A DNA stretch of 12,524 bases from DASXRU01 sp033856235 (GCA_033856235.1 JAWVFI010000079.1:1-12524), one strand, 5' to 3'. Counted from the stretch's first letter, positions 1 through 6,606 are shown. Translations and numbers: made by a program. The notes: generated by a model from the sequence alone, not told the origin.

Positions 1-586
1 GAGCACCGCATCGCTTAAACGAGCTTTGGATCTGGCCGCCCGCTACGATCGCAAACTGATAGTCGAGCAGGGAATTGATGGCCGGGAGATTGAATGCGCC
101 GTATTGGGGAACGATGAACCGGAAGCCAGTTTGCCCGGCGAGTATTTAGTGCGAGATAAGACGGTGGAGTTTTTGGATTACACCGAGAAATACGCCAGTA
201 CGGGAAATGTAGAGTTCGTTGTGCCCGCCCGGATACCTAAAGCAATGATCAGCCAAATCCGAAAGTTAGCGGTAAAAGCTTTTCAGGCGATCGATGGTGC
301 GGGATTGGCGCGCGTGGATTTCTTTCTGGAACGATCCAGCGGCCGGCTCATGGTAAACGAGATAAATACGCTGCCGGGGCTCACTGATGTCTCGGGCTTC
401 CCGAAGATGTGGGCGGCTTCGGGGCGGTCCTTCCCCGATGTTCTCGACAGGCTGATTCAATTGGGACTGGAGCGCCACCGCGACCGGGCGCGAAATGAAG
501 TCGAAAGATAGCATCTCTCACGGCGGTGCCGCGCCACCGAGTCCGCTCAAGCTCTTCACTGGGAGCGCGGGCGTCCCGCCCGCATC
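1..586 (+). repeat. Left arm of a giant inverted repeat (ddl 3' part plus intergenic)
   Basis: Base k pairs with base 1223-k throughout, with no insertion or deletion. The arm holds the ddl C-terminal coding region, its TAG stop and 75 nt of intergenic DNA up to base 586, where symmetry stops. Thirty-nine mismatches to the other arm were counted by eye: 2 in bases 1-142, 22 in 143-262, 11 in 263-382 and 4 in 383-586. The arm may continue beyond the window. Confidence 0.95.
2..511 (+). CDS. ddl: D-alanine--D-alanine ligase, C-terminal part (second copy, cut by the window edge)
   Basis: This is the last 169 codons of a Ddl, open from the window edge with no start inside the window; a TTG at base 26 is internal. 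It carries the C-terminal part of the ATP-grasp fold: the EKYASTG omega-loop segment with the Lys-Tyr pair of D-Ala-D-Ala ligases, and NEINTLPGLTDVS with the Asn/Glu metal ligands. It aligns without gaps to residues 210-378 of the complete ddl on the opposite strand. There are 38 nucleotide differences but only six amino-acid differences (L for M244, D for E261, R for P286, P for S288, A for T290, S for G293). The mostly synonymous pattern suggests the sequence has been under protein-level selection. Whether the gene is complete upstream cannot be seen. It could also be a strain allele joined by misassembly. Confidence 0.85.
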   Translation, partial: STASLKRALDLAARYDRKLIVEQGIDGREIECAVLGNDEPEASLPGEYLVRDKTVEFLDYTEKYASTGNVEFVVPARIPKAMISQIRKLAVKAFQAIDGAGLARVDFFLERSSGRLMVNEINTLPGLTDVSGFPKMWAASGRSFPDVLDRLIQLGLERHRDRARNEVER

Positions 587-670
587 TGCGCGAAGCGCAA
601 AATAATTCATCAACCAGTGTGGGCCTCTTGGGAGACGATGCGGGCGGGACGCCCGCGCTCCCAGTGAAAA
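553..670. repeat. REPIN-like hairpin doublet between the two ddl copies
   Basis: Two inverted copies of a GC-rich unit (about 557-586 and 637-666) flank a short spacer. Each unit contains its own small palindrome, GCGGGC-GTCCC-GCCCGC or its complement. The spacer begins with a perfect mini-hairpin, TGCGC-GAA-GCGCA (587-599). Read in frame, this unit gives the 'SAGVPPAS' and 'RDARAP' peptides, which from memory are common spurious annotations in acidobacterial and verrucomicrobial genomes. The centre of this doublet is the centre of the large inverted repeat. No T-tract follows, so I do not call it a terminator, although it could stop or stabilise both convergent ddl transcripts. Confidence 0.8.
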
Positions 671-1222
671 GCTTGAGCGGACTCGGTGGCGCGGCACCGC
701 CGTGAGAGATGCTATCTTTCGACTTCATTCCGCGCCCGGTCGCGGTGGCGCTCCAGTCCCAATTGAATCAGCCTGTCGAGAACATCGGGGAAGGACCGTC
801 CCGAAGCCGCCCACATCTTCGGGAAGCCCGAAACATCAGTGAGCCCCGGAAGCGTATTTATCTCGTTTACCATAAGCCGCCCGCTGGATCTCTCCAGAAA
901 GAAATCCACGCGCGCCAGTCCCGCACCATCAATTGCCTGGAAAGCTTTGACCGCTAGCTTCCGAATCTGGCCAATCATGGTTTTGGAAATCGGCGCCGGC
1001 ACAACGAACTCCACATTTCCCGTGCTGGCATACTTCTCGGTGTAATCCAAAAACTCGACGGTTTTTTCCCGCACTAAATACTCCCCGGGCAAACTGGCTT
1101 CCGGTTCATCGTTCCCCATTACGGCGCATTCAATCTCCCGGCCATCAATTCCCTGCTCGACTATCAGTTTGCGATCGTAGCGGGCGGCCAGATCCAAAGC
1201 TCGTTTAAGCGATGCGGTGCTC
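637..1222 (-). repeat. Right arm of the giant inverted repeat
   Basis: This is the reverse complement of bases 1-586, separated from it by a 50-nt unpaired spacer (587-636). It contains the end of the complete minus-strand ddl and its downstream hairpin DNA. The match runs exactly to the left window edge (base 1 pairs with 1222), so the true outer end of the repeat is not visible. Confidence 0.95.
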
Positions 1223-1848
1223 GTAACTTTTGAGATTCCCACCGACGATCCCAAATTGGCCGGCTTCACGAAAAGGGGCCCTTTGAATTTGCGCTTCAAG
1301 CGGCGCAGCACTTCATCCGGTTGCCGCTGCCACTCCGATCGCAACACCCAGGTGTATTCGCACATCGGCAAACCTGCATTCTCGAACAAAGCCTTCATAG
1401 CGACTTTGTCCATGCCGCAGGCCGACGCCAGCGTGCCGCAACCGACAAACGGAATCGACGCCATCTCCAGCAGGCCCTGTAAAGTTCCATCCTCGCCATA
1501 GGGTCCATGCAACACGGGAAAAATTACATCGAGCGACTGTGCCTCGCTCTCTTTTCCCCCTTGATGGAGCGAGACCAATCCACTTCGCGAAGGATCCCCA
1601 ACAATCGCCACGTCCTCAGTAGATCCCGATAATGCTTCCTTTGACAAAAACTGTTGGGCGGAATCTGGCAGCAGCGCTGACGCCAGCGCCGGCGGCAGCC
1701 ACTTGCCTTTTTTGTTGATGGCGATGGGCACCACGTCATACTTCCGGCGATCGATTGCCTGAATCACGGCCCCGGCCGAACGCACCGAGACTTCATGCTC
1801 GCTGGAGCGACCACCAAAGATGACTCCCACGCGTATTTTCTTGGCCAA
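712..1848 (-). CDS. ddl: D-alanine--D-alanine ligase (complete copy)
   Basis: Cytoplasmic ATP-grasp ligase that makes the D-Ala-D-Ala dipeptide for peptidoglycan precursors. The 378-residue product has FGGRSSEHEVS (11-21), HGPYGEDG (114-121), VKPANLGSSVG (194-204), the omega-loop EKYASTG with K272-Y273, and NEINTLPGLTDVSGFPK (328-344). The Lys-Tyr pair and the DdlA-like C-terminal motif point to D-Ala-D-Ala rather than D-Ala-D-Lac (VanA-type) specificity. I chose the TTG at 1848 because AAGGAG lies 9 nt upstream and the protein then starts MAKKIRVGVIFGG, as in the family. A longer reading from a GTG at 1905 would add 19 residues encoded largely by a repeat element and is very likely wrong. 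The 3' part is duplicated on the other strand. The gene follows arginase on the same strand, after a repeat-filled gap. Confidence 0.95.
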   Translation of the reverse strand: MAKKIRVGVIFGGRSSEHEVSVRSAGAVIQAIDRRKYDVVPIAINKKGKWLPPALASALLPDSAQQFLSKEALSGSTEDVAIVGDPSRSGLVSLHQGGKESEAQSLDVIFPVLHGPYGEDGTLQGLLEMASIPFVGCGTLASACGMDKVAMKALFENAGLPMCEYTWVLRSEWQRQPDEVLRRLKRKFKGPLFVKPANLGSSVGISKVTSTASLKRALDLAARYDRKLIVEQGIDGREIECAVMGNDEPEASLPGEYLVREKTVEFLDYTEKYASTGNVEFVVPAPISKTMIGQIRKLAVKAFQAIDGAGLARVDFFLERSSGRLMVNEINTLPGLTDVSGFPKMWAASGRSFPDVLDRLIQLGLERHRDRARNEVER

Positions 1849-1857
1849 ACCTATTCG

Positions 1858-1863
1858 CTCCTT
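1858..1863 (-). promoter_or_regulatory. Ribosome binding site fixing the ddl TTG start
   Basis: On the minus strand this reads AAGGAG, with a 9-nt spacer to the TTG at 1848. It lies inside the longer GTG-initiated reading frame, which supports the shorter product. Confidence 0.75.
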
Positions 1864-1874
1864 AAAGCACCTAT

Positions 1875-1990
1875 TTGGAGTGCGGTGGCAAGCGAAGCGC
1901 GACACCGCTTTGGATTTCCGGTTTTCTTTGCAGACCTATTCAAACCAAACCAAAGCGCCGTCGCCGCTTCGCTCTGCCGGCGCACTCCAA
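1875..1990. repeat. Hairpin-doublet (MITE/REPIN-like) element, TTGGAGTGCG termini
   Basis: A 116-bp inverted-repeat element fills most of the gap between arginase and ddl. The left arm (1875-1913) and right arm (1950-1990) are inverted copies that start TTGGAGTGCG and end near CGCTTTGG. Each arm folds on itself. The left stem is GCGGTG with CACCGC. The right stem, read on the minus strand, is GCGCCG with CGGCGC, so both stem sides changed together. The 36-bp centre is unpaired. No transposase is encoded and no clear target-site duplication was seen. The false N-terminal extension of ddl comes from this element. Confidence 0.8.
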
Positions 1991-2042
1991 GAGTTGAGTC
2001 AAAGGATTGTCTTTCCCAGGGCGGAAAGAATTAACTCAACTC
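1991..2042 (-). terminator. Nested stem-loop spanning the arginase 3' end
   Basis: A perfect 9-bp outer stem (GAGTTGAGT 1991-1999 with ACTCAACTC 2034-2042) encloses a perfect 7-bp inner stem (TCTTTCC 2010-2016 with GGAAAGA 2023-2029, 6-nt loop). It covers the last codons and TGA stop of the arginase gene and ends where the 1875-1990 element begins. It lacks a U-tract, so an mRNA-stabilising 3' structure is as likely as a terminator. Confidence 0.45.
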
Positions 2043-2952
2043 CCAACTCTGCCGTGCGATTATTAACATCCAACGCGGTATTAATTTCCACAATCTCCAG
2101 GAGGCGCATCCCGCCGGCTTCGGCAATCTTTTCCATCGCCAGGTGCGCTTCGCGATAACTTAAGCCCCCGCGGACCAGAGTACCGGATCCGGGTGCGTCG
2201 CCGGGATCAAGTGCGTCCACATCAAAAGTCACGTAGTAACCACCCGTGCCCTTGCTGGCAATCGCGATGGCTTCGTTCATGCAGACGTTCAGTCCTCGCT
2301 CATCAATCTCCCGCATCGTGAAAACCCGCAATCCCAGACTGCGAATCAGTTCACGCTCTCCGGGATCGATCTCGCGGGCGCCCACATGCGCGCAAAGTTT
2401 GGGATCAAGTTTAGGAGCGAAGCCCCCGATGCCGGTTAGCTCTGCGGTGCCTTGTCCGAATAGCACCGCCAGGGGCATCCCGTGAATGTTGCCGGAAGGC
2501 GAGCTCTGCGGAGTGTTCATATCCGCGTGAGCGTCGAACCATATCAAGCCGAAAGTTTGCTCCTGCTCCCGAAAGTAGGCAGCGATGCCGGAGCCCGAGC
2601 CAATGGCGATTGAATGGTCACCGCCCATGATGACCGGCAGTTCGCCGGCGCTCAAAATCGATTTGGTTTCCGCTGCCAGGTCAGTGCAGGCAGCCGTGAT
2701 CTCCGCCAGGTACTTCGTTTTATCCTGTGGCTTGGGATGAGAACGAGGACGCACCAGATGCAGATCGCCATGGTCATTCACCTCGTAACCAAGGGCGGAA
2801 ATTCGTTCGGCAATTCGCGCGACGCGCAGCGCGGCCGGGCCAATGTCCACGCCGGCCATGCTGGCTCCGTAACCCAGCGGCACGCCGAGGAGGCTGACTC
2901 GCTTCCCGGTGCCGGGGAGATCACTGTGCACTTGATTCCCTTGCTCGCTCAT
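1999..2952 (-). CDS. rocF: Arginase (ureohydrolase family)
   Basis: Predicted dinuclear manganese enzyme that hydrolyses L-arginine to ornithine and urea. Numbering from the TTG codon at 2958, the family metal-binding motifs are complete: GGDHS (112-116, His115), FDAHAD (141-146: Asp142, His144, Asp146) and FDVDALDP (245-252: Asp246, Asp248). The substrate loop SGNIHGMPLA (155-164) and the PGSGTLVRGGLSYREA segment favour arginase over agmatinase. Length (about 317 residues) is normal. The ATG at 2952 is preferred over the TTG at 2958. There is no good Shine-Dalgarno site, but the start lies 9 nt after the stop of the AIM24 gene, which suggests translational coupling. It is the last gene of a four-gene run. 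No urease or ornithine gene is visible, so its physiological role is open. Confidence 0.9.
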   Translation of the reverse strand: MSEQGNQVHSDLPGTGKRVSLLGVPLGYGASMAGVDIGPAALRVARIAERISALGYEVNDHGDLHLVRPRSHPKPQDKTKYLAEITAACTDLAAETKSILSAGELPVIMGGDHSIAIGSGSGIAAYFREQEQTFGLIWFDAHADMNTPQSSPSGNIHGMPLAVLFGQGTAELTGIGGFAPKLDPKLCAHVGAREIDPGERELIRSLGLRVFTMREIDERGLNVCMNEAIAIASKGTGGYYVTFDVDALDPGDAPGSGTLVRGGLSYREAHLAMEKIAEAGGMRLLEIVEINTALDVNNRTAELGVELILSALGKTIL

Positions 2953-2961
2953 ATTCAAACA

Positions 2962-3825
2962 TTAACCGCCGAGATTGATGTTGAATCCGCTGCCGCCGCC
3001 TGATTGCGACGGAAAGAAAGGCTTCATCAAACCGGCGAATGCGGCCAGATTGCGGGTTTGGATTAATAACTCACCGGGACCTGTAAATTCGGCCACTATG
3101 CCCTCTCCACTCATCATGCTGCGAAAGAACCCGGCGGCGGCTTTGCGCAAAGTGTATTGCGTGGTGCCTTCCCAGGCCACCAGGTGACCGGTATCAACAA
3201 CGTAGCGTTCGCCGGGCGCGAGCCGCTTTCGATGAATGGCGCCAAACGACGAAACCAGCAGTAGACCCTGTCCCTGGACCAGCAGCACGAACAAACCCTC
3301 TCCGGAGAAAAATGTTTTGGCGCCGCCCCACTTCGTATCCACGGTCAGGCTGGCGTCACCGGCGAGATAAGAACTCGATTGGACAAAGAACGATTGGTTT
3401 GTCATCTCAATCGCGGCCACATCGCCCGGGGCACCGGGGGCCAACGTGACCTCGCCGGGCCCACCACGGGCGGTGAAGGTTGAAATAAAGGCTGATTCTC
3501 CTCCCGCCGCTCTCTTGATGGCGCCGAATAGCCCGCCCTTCATCTGCGACTGCAACTCGATATTTGCCGACATGGAAACCATCGCGCCCGCTTCCGCCTG
3601 AATTGATTGTTCGGACTGCAGCTGAAGGACTGCCAGCGAGAAAGACGGTTGGTGTAAAATCTCGTAACTGTATCCACGTCCCTGACCGAGTCCGTCTGCG
3701 TCGATCTTGATTCCGGAGCCTTGCGCGCCAGAGCCAGACGCCGGCGCAGCGTTAATCCGAGTACCGCAAGCACCACAAAAGGTTGCGCCCTCCACCATGG
3801 TCGCGCCACAACCGGGACAGTTCAT
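2962..3825 (-). CDS. AIM24/TIGR00266-family protein with N-terminal zinc ribbon
   Basis: A 287-residue protein. It begins with a four-cysteine zinc ribbon (Cys3, Cys6, Cys17, Cys20), then a Gly/Ala-rich linker (about 24-48), then the AIM24 beta-rich domain (about 50-275) with the typical segments EAGAMVSMSANIE, KGGLFGAIKRAAGGESAF and a GEGLFVLLVQGQGLLLVSSFG stretch. The C-terminus is Gly/Ser-rich. No signal peptide or membrane segment is evident. The biochemical function of bacterial AIM24 proteins is poorly known; the mitochondrial relative affects inner-membrane organisation. The ATG overlaps the upstream stop as ATGA, and AAAGGAG sits 7 nt before it, so the start is firm. Family assignment is confident, function is not. 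Confidence 0.88.
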   Translation of the reverse strand: MNCPGCGATMVEGATFCGACGTRINAAPASGSGAQGSGIKIDADGLGQGRGYSYEILHQPSFSLAVLQLQSEQSIQAEAGAMVSMSANIELQSQMKGGLFGAIKRAAGGESAFISTFTARGGPGEVTLAPGAPGDVAAIEMTNQSFFVQSSSYLAGDASLTVDTKWGGAKTFFSGEGLFVLLVQGQGLLLVSSFGAIHRKRLAPGERYVVDTGHLVAWEGTTQYTLRKAAAGFFRSMMSGEGIVAEFTGPGELLIQTRNLAAFAGLMKPFFPSQSGGGSGFNINLGG

Positions 3826-4409
3826 AAGATCACTCCTTTGGATTTTTCTTCGATGATTGCAACTGCTTCTTCCGGCGTAACCGCAAAATCGAGCGCCGCT
3901 ACATCCTTTTCGTTAACTACCAAATGCTCCTGCCATGCTTTGACTATTGGAGGCCAGCAATCACCCAACAACACCAGCGGTCGCGGGCCGATAACACCCG
4001 TTTGGATCTTGTTCCAAACCAATGACAGTTCCGTAACTGTTCCCATGCCACCGCGAATCGCGATGAACCCGACTGACCTGGTAATCAACTGTTGCAGTCG
4101 TTCATAAAAGTGTGGCGTGGCAACCTTGTCAGTCAGGTAACGGTTCGGCTCAGCCTTAAACTGGTTCATCACAATTCCCAGCACCCGGCCGCCCTTTTCC
4201 CAGGCGCCGCGGCTGGCGGCCTCCATTACTCCCAGATAACCTCCGGTACAAATCGTATAGCCCGCTTCCCCCAGCAATTCACCGGCGCGATGCGCTTGGG
4301 CGTACTCGGCATCGGTAGATACGCAGCGCGCCCCGCCAAAAATCGTCACGATTCGCTCACTGGGACGGGCGGCTGAGGACACCTTCGGTTCAACGTTCAT
4401 TTCGCTCAT
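3822..4409 (-). CDS. SLOG/LOG-family Rossmann protein (lysine decarboxylase-like)
   Basis: A 195-residue Rossmann-type protein of the LOG/SLOG superfamily. It has an N-terminal IVTIFGGARC strand-loop (20-29), a nucleotide-binding TGGYLGVMEAASRGA motif (55-69), and RGGMGTVTEL (119-128) in place of the usual PGGxGTxxE, so the Pro is Arg but the catalytic-type Glu is kept. Canonical LOG enzymes release cytokinin bases from nucleoside monophosphates; many SLOG relatives bind or cleave nucleotide-derived signals, and the true substrate here cannot be read. Its ATG overlaps the methyltransferase stop (ATGA), and its own stop overlaps the next start, so it is in the middle of a translationally coupled run. 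A second ATG at codon 4 could be the true start. Confidence 0.85.
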   Translation of the reverse strand: MSEMNVEPKVSSAARPSERIVTIFGGARCVSTDAEYAQAHRAGELLGEAGYTICTGGYLGVMEAASRGAWEKGGRVLGIVMNQFKAEPNRYLTDKVATPHFYERLQQLITRSVGFIAIRGGMGTVTELSLVWNKIQTGVIGPRPLVLLGDCWPPIVKAWQEHLVVNEKDVAALDFAVTPEEAVAIIEEKSKGVIL

Positions 4410-5086
4410 GCGGTTTTGCTTCCCATCATCAACAACGAACCGCTGGCGCGATATTCGAGGTAATCCTCGCGACTCTTGAATGATCCCCCGGTGTAGTCTT
4501 CTGGTACCGGCGTTGGATCAAGGAGCCGCAGATCCTGGGTATTTATGAAACCCGCATCGCTGAAGAGCGAGTGGTATTGAGAAATACTCAGCAGTTGAAC
4601 TGGGACCTTTAATTGATCGATCCACTGGTGTGACGGCTTGTTCTCGTAATACAAATCCATCACGGCCGCGAATAAACCACCGGGAGCCAACACCCGGTCG
4701 ACTTCGCTCAAGGCACTGGGCATGTCGTCATAGTAGTAGAGGGATTCCATCGAGAATGCGTGGGTGAAGGTTCCATCGGGAAACGGAAGCCGATCGGCGG
4801 CCGCGACCCGAAATTCGGTGTTGGGAAAAGCGGCTGAGCTGGTTCGCGCCAGCTCGATCATTTCGTCTGAGATATCGACACCCACTACCGAACCAGCAGT
4901 TGCCCTGGAGGCGAGCAACCGGCTGGCCCAACCGGAGCCGCAACCGAGATCAAGGACACGCGCGTCTTGCGGAACCTGCATGCGATCGATGGCCTGTTCG
5001 CCGGTCGGTCGATGGCCACGCTCCATGCTCTCGCCCCTGCCGGCGCGGGCCCACTCGTTGAATTCGACTCTCAAACGTTCGTTCAT
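4406..5086 (-). CDS. SAM-dependent class I methyltransferase
   Basis: A 226-residue Methyltransf_11-type enzyme. Motif I is VLDLGCGSG (44-52). The acidic residue ending strand 2 is Asp71 in VVGVDISDEMIE. The AADRLPFPDGTFTHAFSMESLYY segment (96-118) covers motifs II and III, followed by EVDRVLAPGGLFAAVMD (128-144). The C-terminal third is variable and gives no substrate clue. It is the first gene of the four-gene run, and its stop overlaps the next start. No Shine-Dalgarno site precedes the ATG. Instead a TATAGT hexamer ends 7 nt upstream, suggesting a leaderless mRNA. The class is certain; the methyl acceptor is unknown. Confidence 0.9.
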   Translation of the reverse strand: MNERLRVEFNEWARAGRGESMERGHRPTGEQAIDRMQVPQDARVLDLGCGSGWASRLLASRATAGSVVGVDISDEMIELARTSSAAFPNTEFRVAAADRLPFPDGTFTHAFSMESLYYYDDMPSALSEVDRVLAPGGLFAAVMDLYYENKPSHQWIDQLKVPVQLLSISQYHSLFSDAGFINTQDLRLLDPTPVPEDYTGGSFKSREDYLEYRASGSLLMMGSKTA

Positions 5087-5093
5087 GGATCAC

Positions 5094-5099
5094 ACTATA
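5094..5099 (-). promoter_or_regulatory. Possible -10 box for a leaderless methyltransferase transcript
   Basis: On the minus strand the sequence reads TATAGT-GTGATCC-ATG. A -10 box 7 nt before the start codon, with no Shine-Dalgarno site, is the arrangement expected for a leaderless mRNA. No good -35 box was found at 16-18 nt. Confidence 0.35.
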
Positions 5100-5162
5100 G
5101 GGCGATTCAGTTCGATAAGGGTTGCTTCCAGAAAACCGAAGCGCGGTCACATCCAGGCGTTC

Positions 5163-5218
5163 AGAGTTCAACCTTCAGGTTGCTCGTGACGGAACACGCA
5201 AGCTAAAGCTTGTACTCT
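5163..5218. repeat. Short hairpin-doublet repeat (AGAGT termini)
   Basis: A 56-bp element in the 186-nt gap between asnS and the methyltransferase gene. It begins AGAGT and ends ACTCT. The left half holds CAACCT-TC-AGGTTG (5169-5182). The right half holds CAAGCT-AA-AGCTTG (5199-5212). Read inverted, the halves align, with one C-G pair swapped to G-C in the stem. The rest of the gap shows nothing clear. Confidence 0.7.
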
Positions 5219-5272
5219 ATACACCTGTAACTCGGGTTGACCTCCGCGACAACCGGCTGCCTGTCGATAAAA

Positions 5273-6586
5273 CTATGGCCGGATGCGATAGAGCATGCGC
5301 GGGAACGGAATCGTCTCGCGAATGTGCTCAATGCCGCACATCCACGCGGTGCAACGCTCTATTCCCATGCCGAACCCGGCGTGCGGCACGCTGCCGTAGC
5401 GCCGCAGGTCCAGATACCATTCAAAGGCTTCCTGCGGCAGTTGGTGCGCAGCGATCTGCTCTTCCAGAAACTGCAGGGACGTCGCGCGCTCGCCGCCACC
5501 GATGACCTCGCCATATCCTTCCGGCGCCAGCACGTCAACTCCCAGCGCCAACTCCGAACGCTCCGGGTCGCGCGCCATGTAGAACGCTTTGACGGCCGCA
5601 GGATAGTGATGGACCATCACCGGCTTGTCGTACTTTCCGGAGATATACGTTTCGTCGGGCGCTCCAAAGTCGCCGCCCCATTCGAAGCGCGTCTCCAGCT
5701 CTCCGGCCTCATGACCGGCGTGCAGTATCTTCACCGCATCATCGTAATGGACGCGTGGGAACGGTGGCACGATCGCTTCCAGTTTCGCCACGTCGCGTTC
5801 CAGGACCTTCAACTCTTCAACCCGTTGCGTCAGTACTCGCTCCGCGATATACGACAGGAAACGCTCTGCCAGGTTCAAGACGTCGTCGAGTGTGGCGAAA
5901 GCCATCTCCGGTTCGACCATCCAGAACTCCGTGAGGTGGCGGCGCGTCTTCGACTTCTCTGCCCGGAACGTTGGACCAAAGCAATAGGCTTTGCCAAAGG
6001 CCGCCGCGGTGGCTTCGTTATACAACTGGCCCGACTGGGTCAAATACGCCTTCTGGCCATCGAAATAGTCCACCTCGAACAACGTGGTCGTGCCTTCGCA
6101 GGCCGCGGGGGTGAAAATAGGCGCGTCGGCAAGCGTGAACCCGTCGCCATCCAGAAAATCGCGCACCGCCTTCACCACCGTATGCCGTACTTTGAGGACC
6201 GCGTGTTGTCGCTTTGACCGCAGCCAAAGGTGACGGTGGTCCATCAGGAACTCGGTGCCGTGTTCTTTCAGGGAAATGGGATAGTCCTGTGCGCTCTGTA
6301 GCACGGTGGCTTCCACCACATCAATCTCGAAGCCGCCGGGGGCCCGCGCATCCTCGCGAACCTGTCCGCGAATCACTAACGATGATTCCTGGCCCAATGC
6401 TTTCAGAGACTCCCAAACTTCAGGCGATACTGAATTCTTCAACACGACGCACTGAACAATGCCCGTACCATCGCGCAACTGGGGAAAGAGAATCTTCCCG
6501 CTCGACCTCAGGTTGTAGAGCCATCCCTTGAGGGTGACTTCCTGTCCCACGTGTTCGGACAATTCTGAAATATATGTTTGCTGCAT
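5273..6586 (-). CDS. asnS: Asparaginyl-tRNA synthetase
   Basis: Class IIb synthetase that charges tRNA-Asn with asparagine; 437 residues, normal length. The N-terminal OB-fold anticodon-binding domain (about 15-95) includes VTLKGWLYNLRSSGK and FPQLRDGTG. The catalytic domain has DAPIFTPAACEG (motif 1 region, 154-165), FGPTFRAEKSKTRRHLTEFW then MVEPEMAF (motif 2, 203-230) and GFGMGIERCTAWMCGIEHIR then ETIPFPRM (motif 3, about 404-431). The RHLTEFWMVEPE and ETIPFPR forms favour asparaginyl over aspartyl specificity. The ATG at 6586 follows a weak purine-rich stretch (AGAAGAG). The gene lies 26 nt after the AmgK-like kinase gene and is probably cotranscribed with it. A discriminating AspRS is the only serious alternative. 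Confidence 0.95.
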   Translation of the reverse strand: MQQTYISELSEHVGQEVTLKGWLYNLRSSGKILFPQLRDGTGIVQCVVLKNSVSPEVWESLKALGQESSLVIRGQVREDARAPGGFEIDVVEATVLQSAQDYPISLKEHGTEFLMDHRHLWLRSKRQHAVLKVRHTVVKAVRDFLDGDGFTLADAPIFTPAACEGTTTLFEVDYFDGQKAYLTQSGQLYNEATAAAFGKAYCFGPTFRAEKSKTRRHLTEFWMVEPEMAFATLDDVLNLAERFLSYIAERVLTQRVEELKVLERDVAKLEAIVPPFPRVHYDDAVKILHAGHEAGELETRFEWGGDFGAPDETYISGKYDKPVMVHHYPAAVKAFYMARDPERSELALGVDVLAPEGYGEVIGGGERATSLQFLEEQIAAHQLPQEAFEWYLDLRRYGSVPHAGFGMGIERCTAWMCGIEHIRETIPFPRMLYRIRP

Positions 6587-6606
6587 TTTTCTCTTCTGCT
6601 TTGCCT

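Noticed and set aside
553..586. Rho-independent terminator for the ddl copies
   Set aside because: The stem is strong, but no T-tract follows on either strand.
553..670. CRISPR array or attachment site at the hairpin doublet
   Set aside because: There are only two inverted copies with one spacer, no direct repeats, and no cas, integrase or tRNA gene nearby.
381..728. Minus-strand reading frame of 115 codons across the ddl hairpin region
   Set aside because: Its sequence is the translated REPIN-like doublet (SAGVPPAS and RDARAP peptides) plus antisense ddl ends; it has no start signal of its own.
712..1848. Vancomycin-resistance type D-Ala-D-Lac ligase
   Set aside because: The omega-loop has the Lys-Tyr pair of D-Ala-D-Ala ligases, and no vanH or vanX neighbour is present.
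1849..1905. N-terminal extension of Ddl from a GTG start
   Set aside because: These 19 codons come largely from the repeat element and contain the AAGGAG of the real TTG start; Ddl proteins begin at KKIRVGVIFGG.
5237..6217. Long plus-strand frame (326 codons) opposite asnS
   Set aside because: It is antisense to the well-supported asnS coding region, has no recognisable domain and follows codon shadowing of a GC-rich gene.
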